A stretch of DNA of 5,048 nt from the NCBI GenBank assembly GCA_937961295.1, contig CALGOK010000064.1, positions 1 through 5,048 of the forward strand, written 5' to 3'. Below are positions 1 to 5,048 of this stretch, one piece after another (within the stretch, counting starts at the first letter, position 1; each line of letters begins with the position of its first letter). This stretch comes from an uncultured Gemmatimonadota bacterium. Lineage in GTDB: Bacteria; Gemmatimonadota; Gemmatimonadetes; Gemmatimonadales; GWC2-71-9. The position numbers were made by a program, and so were the translations under genes. The notes beneath the pieces were generated by a model that made no database searches, had not been told where the DNA came from, and saw only the letters and a program-made list of their open reading frames with translations.

Positions 1-1
1 A

Positions 2-595
2 GTGGCCGCCAATGCCCCCGCCGCCGTGCGTGAGAATGCAGCGCCCGCAGAGCTGGCTGTTGCGGAGGCAGCCGCCGAGGGACCCGCAGAAGATGCCGCG
101 GGTGGCGCCACGTCACCGGCCGCCGAAGCGGCGGCCCGGATGGCCGCCACCATCGAGGCCACCGCGGTGCTCTTCCCCGCCCTCCTGGCGATCGTCGCCA
201 TGGGCGGCGGCTGGCTGGCGTGGGTGTGGTACCACCGGGTGTCCTCGCACCCGATCGGCCGGCCGGCCCGGCCGTTCCGGGAGTTCCGCTTCAGCGACCA
301 CCTGGTGTGGCTGGTGGTGCTGGCGGGCGGCCTGGCCATCGCCCCGCTCCCCGAGGGGTGGGGGATCGCCGGGGCGAACCTGCTGGTCTTCCTGCTCGCC
401 CTCTATGCCGGACGCGGCCTGGCGGTGATCCAGTCGGCCCTCGTCCCTGCCCCGCTGGGGCTGGCCATGCTGCTCTCCGTCGTTGCCCTGTTGCTGTTAC
501 CATTGGCCGTGGTCGTCTGCGCCCTGATCGGGCTCGCCGACACCTGGCTTGACCTGCGGCGCCGGATGGCGCCGCCTGAAGGAGCTTCACCATGA
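2..595 (+). CDS. DUF2232/YybS-like polytopic membrane protein, C-terminal part (5' end outside window)
   Basis: Open reading frame running in from the left edge and ending at TGA 593-595; 197 residues are visible. Family members as I recall are about 300 residues, so the start is probably upstream and the GTG at base 2 is only the first codon seen. Visible residues 1-53 are Ala/Glu-rich, hydrophilic and low in complexity, probably a loop. Four hydrophobic segments follow at about 54-77, 100-116, 122-144 and 150-176. The segment FREFRFSDHLVWLVVLAGG (93-110), then GANLLVFLLALYAGRGLAVI (124-143) and the closing GLADTWLDLRRR (177-188) resemble the C-terminal half of DUF2232 proteins, which often sit beside the rpsF-rpsR-rplI ribosomal cluster. 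The molecular role of the family is not established to my knowledge. It overlaps rplI by four bases (ATGA), which suggests translational coupling. An unrelated membrane protein of similar topology is possible, but the position before rplI supports this call. Confidence 0.75.
   Translation: MAANAPAAVRENAAPAELAVAEAAAEGPAEDAAGGATSPAAEAAARMAATIEATAVLFPALLAIVAMGGGWLAWVWYHRVSSHPIGRPARPFREFRFSDHLVWLVVLAGGLAIAPLPEGWGIAGANLLVFLLALYAGRGLAVIQSALVPAPLGLAMLLSVVALLLLPLAVVVCALIGLADTWLDLRRRMAPPEGASP
579..584 (+). promoter_or_regulatory. Ribosome binding site of rplI
   Basis: AAGGAG lies inside the last codons of the upstream membrane gene, 7 bases before ATG 592 and 10 bases before the second ATG at 595. 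The spacing favours 592. Homologues usually begin M-[EK]-[VL]-I-L, which matches initiation at 595 equally well. The site is the strongest Shine-Dalgarno match I see in the window, as expected for a highly expressed ribosomal protein. Confidence 0.75.
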
Positions 596-1041
596 TGGAA
601 CTGATTCTTCGCGAGAACGTCCCCTCGCTCGGCAAGGCTGGCGACCTGGTCCGCGTCAAGCCGGGCTACGCGCGCAACTTCCTCCTGCCGCGCGGACTCG
701 CGTTCGAGGCGACCGAGGGGAACAAGAAGCGGATCGCCGGCGAGGCCAAGGCGCGCCAGGCCCGCGACGCCGCCGAGCGCGCCGAGGCCGAAGGCCTTGC
801 GGCGCAGCTCGGGCAGCTGGCGCTGAGCTTCACCGCCAAGGCGGGCGAGGACGGCAAGCTGTTCGGCTCGGTCACCGCGGGCGACATCGCCGAGCAGCTT
901 GCGGCCAAGGGCTTCGAGGTGGACAAGCGGAAGATCGCGCTCGAGCATCCGCTCAAGGAACTCGGCTTCCACACCGTCCCGGTGAAGCTGCCGCACGACG
1001 TCCACGCCGAGCTCAAGGTCACCGTCGCCGCCGAGAGCTGA
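592..1041 (+). CDS. rplI: 50S ribosomal protein L9 (bL9)
   Basis: bL9 is a structural protein of the large ribosomal subunit; it binds 23S rRNA near the base of the L1 stalk and affects reading-frame maintenance. The product has 149 residues, the normal size. The family signature is complete at residues 14-41: G14, G17, V22, G25-Y26, N29-F30-L31, G35, A37 and T41 all sit in the expected positions. A charged Ala/Glu/Lys/Arg-rich stretch (about 42-75) is the long helix joining the two globular domains. The C-terminal domain is also typical, with AGEDGKLFGSVTAGDIAEQL (84-103) and the HPLKELGFHTVPVKLP stretch near 122-137. The start codon overlaps the previous gene's stop as ATGA; a second ATG follows at once, so the protein may be one residue shorter. 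The next gene begins on the base after its TGA stop. Confidence 0.98.
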   Translation: MMELILRENVPSLGKAGDLVRVKPGYARNFLLPRGLAFEATEGNKKRIAGEAKARQARDAAERAEAEGLAAQLGQLALSFTAKAGEDGKLFGSVTAGDIAEQLAAKGFEVDKRKIALEHPLKELGFHTVPVKLPHDVHAELKVTVAAES

Positions 1042-2877
1042 GTGACCGCGCCGGCGGTCGGGATCGGCTACCTCGATGGCCCCCGGCTCGCCCGCGGCTT
1101 CCACGCCGCGAGCGACTGGGTTGCTGCCGGGCGTGACGAGCTCAACCGGATCAATGTCTTCCCCGTCCCCGACTGCGACACCGGCACCAACTTCTCGCTG
1201 ACGCTCCGCGCCGTGGCCGACGCCCTCCAGGCGCTCGGCCCGGCCAGCCTGGGCGACACCGCGAGCACCGCCGCCCGCGCGGCGGTGCTCGGTGCCCGCG
1301 GCAACTCCGGGATGATGCTGGCGCACTTCCTCATCGGCTTCGCCGAGGGGCTCGAGGGGCGCGCCACCGCCGGCGCGCGCGAGGTGGCCGCCGCGGTCCG
1401 TCGCGGGGCGGAGACGCTCGAGCAGGCGCTGGACGATCCGCGTGAGGGCACCATCCTCACCGTCGCGCGCGACGCGGCACTCGCCGCCGAGCGCGCGGCC
1501 GACGATTCGCCCGACATCGGTCACTTCCTCCGCCGCCTGCACGCCGAGTCCGAGCGGGTCTTGGCGCGCACCCCGGAACTCATGGCGGTGCTCAAGGAGG
1601 CCGGCGTGGTCGACGCCGGCGGCAAGGGGTTCGTGCGGATGATCGAGGGATTCGTCCGCGTGATCAACGGGGACCCGATCCTCCCGGCCCAGGCGCCGTC
1701 GCCGGACGAGGCGATCGCGCCGGCGGCGCTGGTGGACATCGCCGCGGAACGTGACTTCCAGTACTGCACCGAGGTCCTCGTCCGGGGAGCGGGACTCCCC
1801 GCGGCCAACGACGTCCGGGCCGCGATGCACGACTTCGGCGGCTCGGTGGTCGTGGCGGTGGCGGGCGACGTGCTCAAGATCCACGTCCACACCGACACCC
1901 CCGACGCCGTGTTCACCTACGCCGAGCGATGGGGCGCGGTCACGGCGCGCAAGGCCGACGACATGCGGGCCCAGCATCGCCAGCTGGCCCACACCGAGCG
2001 TCGCCGCGTGGCGATCGTGGTCGACTCGACCAACGACCTCGCCGACGCGGCCCTCGATCGGCACGGGATCATCGCCGTGCCGCTCCAGGTGATGTTCGGG
2101 ACCGAGACGTTCCGGGACCGCGTGGACCTCAAGCCGGCGGAGTTCTATCGCCGCCTCCGTGCGGCGCGGGAGCTGCCGACCACCTCGCAGCCCACGCCGG
2201 CGGCGTTCGTCAAGGCGTTCCGCGCGGCCCGCGAGGAGGCGGAGTCGGTGGTGGGGATCTTCGTCTCCGCCGCGCTCTCGGGGACGTTCGCCTCGGCGCA
2301 GGCAGCCGTGCACGCGGCGGGGCTCACGGGCGTCTCCCTCGTGAATTCCCGCTCCGCCTCGCTGGGACTCGGCATGCTGGCGCTCCGCGCCGCGGAGCTG
2401 GCTGACGACGGCTGGACCGCGCCGGCCATCGCCCGGGAGCTCGAGCGGATCCGCGACCAGTCGGGAGCGCTCCTGACGGTCGACCGCTACGAGAACCTGC
2501 TCCGCTCGGGCCGAGTCTCCCGCGGCAAGGCCTGGCTCGGTGGGTTGCTGGACATCAAGCCGGTGCTCGAGGTCGACCGCACCGGCCGGGTGGTGCCGGT
2601 GGACCGGGTCCGCGGCGCCGAGCAGGTGGTGCCGAGGGTCCTGACGCTTCTCGAACAGCGGCTCGGGAACCGACGCAGGCAGGTTCGATTCGGGGTGGCG
2701 CACGCCGAGGCGCCCGAGACCGCCGAGCGGGTGCGCACCGCGCTTCTCGCGGCGTTCCATCCCCGGGAGGTGCTGGTGGCCCCGGCCACCGCGGTGCTCG
2801 GGACCCACGTCGGCGAGGGCGCCTGGGCAGTCTTCTACCAGGTGGAGGATGGCACCCCGGAACGTGGTGATGACTGA
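1042..2877 (+). CDS. DAK2-DegV fusion protein, predicted single-chain fatty acid kinase (FakA-like + FakB-like)
   Basis: 611 residues, GTG start directly after the rplI stop (TGAGTG), with only a weak GAGAG at 1033-1037; no other early in-frame start is plausible, so reinitiation after rplI is likely. Domains in order: (a) DAK2/DhaL-type nucleotide-binding domain, about 8-210, with NVFPVPDCDTGTN (38-50), GARGNSGMML (84-93), EGTILTV (135-141) and LKEAGVVDAGGKGF (184-197). (b) FakA-like middle region, about 235-312, with YCTE (241-244) and HVHTD (281-285); Cys242, His281 and His283 align with the zinc ligands I recall for S. aureus FakA. (c) DegV/FakB-like domain, about 322-603, with VVDST (326-330), TTSQPTP (380-386), SALSGTF (409-415), LLRSGRVS (486-493), IKPVLEVD (505-512) and GTHVGEGAWAV (587-597). 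In Firmicutes FakB carries a fatty acid that FakA phosphorylates to acyl-phosphate for membrane lipid synthesis; doing both in one cytosolic chain is my inference. Domain identity is near certain; substrate is not. Asp44 and Asp46 are kept, but Cys45 replaces the usual Gly. Confidence 0.9.
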   Translation: MTAPAVGIGYLDGPRLARGFHAASDWVAAGRDELNRINVFPVPDCDTGTNFSLTLRAVADALQALGPASLGDTASTAARAAVLGARGNSGMMLAHFLIGFAEGLEGRATAGAREVAAAVRRGAETLEQALDDPREGTILTVARDAALAAERAADDSPDIGHFLRRLHAESERVLARTPELMAVLKEAGVVDAGGKGFVRMIEGFVRVINGDPILPAQAPSPDEAIAPAALVDIAAERDFQYCTEVLVRGAGLPAANDVRAAMHDFGGSVVVAVAGDVLKIHVHTDTPDAVFTYAERWGAVTARKADDMRAQHRQLAHTERRRVAIVVDSTNDLADAALDRHGIIAVPLQVMFGTETFRDRVDLKPAEFYRRLRAARELPTTSQPTPAAFVKAFRAAREEAESVVGIFVSAALSGTFASAQAAVHAAGLTGVSLVNSRSASLGLGMLALRAAELADDGWTAPAIARELERIRDQSGALLTVDRYENLLRSGRVSRGKAWLGGLLDIKPVLEVDRTGRVVPVDRVRGAEQVVPRVLTLLEQRLGNRRRQVRFGVAHAEAPETAERVRTALLAAFHPREVLVAPATAVLGTHVGEGAWAVFYQVEDGTPERGDD

Positions 2878-3235
2878 ACGGAAGGCGAAGCAGGCGCTGC
2901 CCGATCCGGTGGCGCGGGTCGTCGAGGCGATCGAGGACCGCAAGGGACAGCAGTTGCTGGTGCTCGACCTGCGCGGCCTCAGCGACGCGGCCGACTACTT
3001 CGTGATCGCCTCGGGCACCTCGGATGCCCACGTGCGCGGCATCGCCGACGGCGTGGTCGGGGCGCTGGAGCAGGCCGGGTACCCGGCCAACCATGTCGAG
3101 GGGCTCACCACCGGACGCTGGGTGCTGCTCGACTTCGTCGACATCGTCGTCCACCTGTTCCACCCCGAGACCCGGGCGTTCTACCGGCTCGAGCGTCTCT
3201 GGCAGGATGCACCGCCGCTGCTGTCGCGTTCGTGA
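2870..3235 (+). CDS. rsfS: Ribosomal silencing factor RsfS (Iojap/RsfA family)
   Basis: RsfS binds ribosomal protein uL14 on the 50S subunit and blocks subunit joining, which lowers translation when nutrients run short. The 121-residue product from ATG 2870 spans the whole domain. Conserved stretches are VVEAIEDRKGQQLLVLDLRG (15-34), DAADYFVIASGTSDAHVRGI (37-56), HVEG, the W-V-L-L-D-F core followed by D-I-V-V-H-L-F, and the closing R-x-F-Y-R-L-E-R-L-W. This start overlaps the fusion gene by 8 bases and has GGAA at 2859-2862, 7 bases upstream. An alternative ATG at 2849 would add seven residues (29-base overlap), but its GGAGG (2844-2848) touches the start codon, too close to work normally; GTG 2864 and 2867 are also possible. 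The gene is often found near nadD in other bacteria; here it closes the rplI/DAK2-DegV group. Confidence 0.95.
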   Translation: MTERKAKQALPDPVARVVEAIEDRKGQQLLVLDLRGLSDAADYFVIASGTSDAHVRGIADGVVGALEQAGYPANHVEGLTTGRWVLLDFVDIVVHLFHPETRAFYRLERLWQDAPPLLSRS

Positions 3236-3249
3236 CGTTCCCGCAGGCC

Positions 3250-3255
3250 GAAAGG
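3250..3255 (+). promoter_or_regulatory. Probable ribosome binding site of the zincin/PD40 gene
   Basis: GAAAGG lies in the 29-base gap after rsfS, 9 bases before ATG 3265. It supports that start, which is also the one that gives a well-formed signal peptide. The rest of the gap (3236-3264) shows no -10/-35 pair and no stem-loop with a T-run. Confidence 0.5.
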
Positions 3256-3264
3256 TCCCGACCC

Positions 3265-5048
3265 ATGCGCTCCCCAGTCCGCCTCGCCCTCCTCGCGCTC
3301 CTCGCCCTGCCGGGGACCGTCGGCGCGCAGTACTTCGGGCAGAACAAGGTCCAGTACACCTCGTTCGACTTCCGGGTGCTCGAGACCGAGCACTTCGACG
3401 TGTACTACTACCCCGAGGAGCAGCTCGCGGCGACCGACGTCGCGCGGATGGCCGAGCGGTCGTACGCGCGGCTGTCGCGGGTGCTGCGGCACCAGTTCCG
3501 CGAGCGCAAGCCGATCATCCTGTACGCCTCGCACTCGCACTTCCAGCAGACCAACACCACCCCGGGCGAGGTGGGCGAGGGGACCGGCGGCTTCACCGAC
3601 TTCCTGAAGCACCGCAACGTGATGCCGCTGACCGGCTCGTACGCCGACATCGAGCACGTGCTGCAGCACGAGATGGTGCACCAGTTCCAGTACGACGTCT
3701 GGTCGGGCGGGCGCGCCGGCGGCGGCCTGCAGACGATCATCGCCGTGAACCCGCCGCTCTGGTTCGTGGAGGGGATGGCGGAGTACCTCTCGCTGGGCCC
3801 CGTCAACCCGAACACCGCGATGTGGCTCCGCGACGCGGCGGCGGAGGGGAAGCTCCCCACCATCCGGCAGCTCGAGAACGACCCCAACATCTTCCCGTAC
3901 CGGTTCGGCCACGCGCTGCTCTCGTACATCGGGGCGCGCTGGGGCGACGAGGCGATCGGCGCGATCCTCGCCGCCTCGCGCAGCGGCTCGCTGGAGGGCG
4001 CCTTCCGCCGGGTGATCGGCCTCGACTACATCCAGCTCGGCGACCAGTGGCGCGACGCCACCCAGAAGCTCTACCTGCCGCAGCTCGGCCCGCAGGTGCG
4101 CGCCGCCGAGATCGCCACGCCGGTGCTCACCGAGGCGAAGAGCGACGGCACGCTGCACCTCGCGCCGGCGATCTCGCCCGACGGGACGCGCATCGCATAC
4201 TACTCGGAGAAGGACTTCTACTTCATCGACCTCTACCTCGCCGAGGTGCCGAGCGGCAAGGTGCTGCACCGGCTGCTCGAGAGCACCTACAGCAGCGACT
4301 ACGAGACCTTCCGCTTCATCAACTCCACCGCGTCGTGGTCCCCCGACGGGCGCTTCCTGGCCGTGGCCGCCAAGCGCGGCCCGCGCGACGAGATCCTGGT
4401 GATCGATCCGCGGCGCAACCGCGTCGAGCAGCGGATCCGGGTCGACCTCAACGGCGTCACCACGCCGGCGTGGAGTCCCGACGGCCAGCGCCTGGTGTTC
4501 ACCGGCTACGATGGCGGCCTTTCCGACCTGTTCGTGATCGGTGTCGACGGCAGCAACCTCCAGCGGCTCACCAACGACCGCTACGCCGACCTGCACCCGG
4601 CCTGGTCGCCGGACGGCCGCACCATCGCGTTCACCACCGACCGCGGCCCCGACACCGACTTCGAGGTGCTGCGCATCGGCAACTTCCGGCTCGCCACCTA
4701 CGACCTGCAGAGCGGCCGCATCGAGGTGCTGCCGGGGATGGATCGCGGCAAGAACGCGGACCCGCAGTGGGCGCCCGACGGCCGCTCGATCGCATACGTC
4801 TCCGACCGGACCGGCGTGAGCAACATCTTCTTGCACGACCTCGACACCCGCGAGAACTACCAGCTGACCGACCTGTTCACCGGCGCGCAGGGCATCACGC
4901 CGCTGTCGCCGTCGATCTCCTGGGCGTCGCAGGCCGACCAGCTCGCGTTCGTGTACTACGAGAAGGGGCAGTACGACATCTACGTGCTCGACAACCCGCG
5001 CGGCCGCAAGGGCGACCCGTGGCGGCCCGGCATGCTGGTGGCGCGCCA
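3265..5048 (+). CDS. Exported zincin metallopeptidase-like protein with PD40/TolB-type beta-propeller (3' end outside window)
   Basis: The frame opens at ATG 3265 and runs off the right edge without a stop; 594 codons are visible. Residues 1-21 form a Sec signal peptide: R2 and R6, a Leu/Ala core, and VGA before a predicted cut at Ala21/Gln22, so the product acts in the envelope or outside. A peptidase MA-like domain (about 28-275) carries HEMVH at 135-139 (bases 3667-3681), which is the HExxH zinc and catalytic motif, and WFVEGMAEY at 166-174, where Glu169 is the likely third zinc ligand (gluzincin arrangement). Six PD40/WD40-like blades follow, marked by SPDG, APDG or a degenerate copy: ISPDGTRIAY (303-312), WSPDGRFLAV (358-367), WSPDGQRLVF (403-412), WSPDGRTIAF (447-456), WAPDGRSIAY (502-511) and SISWASQADQLAFVYY (550-565). 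The mature start FGQNKVQY and the V-L-E-T-E-H-F-D-V-Y-Y-Y-P stretch (38-50) recall long secreted proteins of Gemmatimonadota and Bacteroidetes, sometimes labelled TolB-like. I infer a protease or protein-binding role; the substrate is unknown. It is 29 bases after rsfS and may be cotranscribed. Confidence 0.88.
   Translation, partial: MRSPVRLALLALLALPGTVGAQYFGQNKVQYTSFDFRVLETEHFDVYYYPEEQLAATDVARMAERSYARLSRVLRHQFRERKPIILYASHSHFQQTNTTPGEVGEGTGGFTDFLKHRNVMPLTGSYADIEHVLQHEMVHQFQYDVWSGGRAGGGLQTIIAVNPPLWFVEGMAEYLSLGPVNPNTAMWLRDAAAEGKLPTIRQLENDPNIFPYRFGHALLSYIGARWGDEAIGAILAASRSGSLEGAFRRVIGLDYIQLGDQWRDATQKLYLPQLGPQVRAAEIATPVLTEAKSDGTLHLAPAISPDGTRIAYYSEKDFYFIDLYLAEVPSGKVLHRLLESTYSSDYETFRFINSTASWSPDGRFLAVAAKRGPRDEILVIDPRRNRVEQRIRVDLNGVTTPAWSPDGQRLVFTGYDGGLSDLFVIGVDGSNLQRLTNDRYADLHPAWSPDGRTIAFTTDRGPDTDFEVLRIGNFRLATYDLQSGRIEVLPGMDRGKNADPQWAPDGRSIAYVSDRTGVSNIFLHDLDTRENYQLTDLFTGAQGITPLSPSISWASQADQLAFVYYEKGQYDIYVLDNPRGRKGDPWRPGMLVAR

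Noticed and set aside
2..4. GTG at the left edge as the true start of the membrane protein
   Set aside because: No upstream sequence is available to show a ribosome binding site, and the visible part matches only the C-terminal half of a longer family, so the gene most likely begins outside the window.
257..273. GGCCGGCCGGCC-type palindromic run as a repeat or regulatory site
   Set aside because: It is inside coding sequence, encodes an ordinary Gly-Arg-Pro-Ala-Arg stretch, and such runs occur by chance at this GC content.
403..2943. 846-codon open frame on the minus strand spanning rplI and the DAK2-DegV gene
   Set aside because: It lies opposite three genes with full family signatures, its translation is Arg/Gly/Glu/His-rich with no recognisable motif, and long antisense frames are expected where third codon positions are nearly all G or C.
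3255..3264. Small inverted repeat GGTC-CC-GACC after rsfS as a terminator
   Set aside because: The arms are four bases, the loop would be two bases, and no T-run follows.
4541..4819. 92-codon + strand frame inside the zincin/PD40 gene
   Set aside because: It is a Ser/Thr/Arg/Pro-rich shadow in another frame; the main frame there contains the fourth and fifth PD40 blades.
3181..4836. 551-codon open frame on the minus strand opposite the zincin/PD40 gene
   Set aside because: The same GC-driven antisense effect; its Val/Asp/Glu/Arg-rich translation shows no domain, while the + strand has a signal peptide, HExxH and six PD40 repeats.

Overview
This is a very GC-rich bacterial window, coding almost end to end, with every gene on the + strand. 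The layout suggests a diderm bacterium of the Gemmatimonadota type. The grounds are a DUF2232-like membrane gene directly before rplI, a DAK2-DegV gene, rsfS, and an exported zincin/beta-propeller protein whose mature N-terminus reads FGQNKVQY. I recall that start from Gemmatimonadota and Bacteroidetes-type secreted proteins. The assignment rests on memory of families, not on a search.

Layout: (1) bases 2-595 hold the C-terminal part of a polytopic membrane protein (DUF2232/YybS-like), entering from the left edge. (2) 592-1041 is rplI, ribosomal protein bL9, with the full family signature. (3) 1042-2877 is a 611-residue fusion of a FakA-like DAK2 kinase (with its putative zinc-binding middle region) to a complete DegV/FakB-type fatty-acid-binding domain. 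(4) 2870-3235 is rsfS, the ribosomal silencing factor. (5) 3265 to the right edge is the first 594 codons of an exported protein with a HExxH metallopeptidase domain followed by six PD40/TolB-like propeller repeats; its end lies outside the window.

The first four genes are tightly packed. Junctions are ATGA (4-base overlap), TGA-GTG (no gap) and an 8-base overlap, so they are probably one translationally coupled operon. It would join ribosome assembly and dormancy functions (bL9, RsfS) to a membrane protein and a predicted one-chain fatty acid kinase. The only clear noncoding DNA is the 29 bases at 3236-3264. It contains a ribosome binding site but no terminator or promoter that I can recognise, so the fifth gene may be read through from the operon.

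The most interesting element is the DAK2-DegV fusion: kinase and acyl carrier, separate proteins (FakA and FakB) in Staphylococcus aureus, are one chain here. The FakB-like domain stands where FakA's own C-terminal domain would be, and a cysteine replaces glycine in the metal/nucleotide-binding DGDTG motif. I see no tRNA, rRNA, CRISPR array, insertion sequence or other mobile element.
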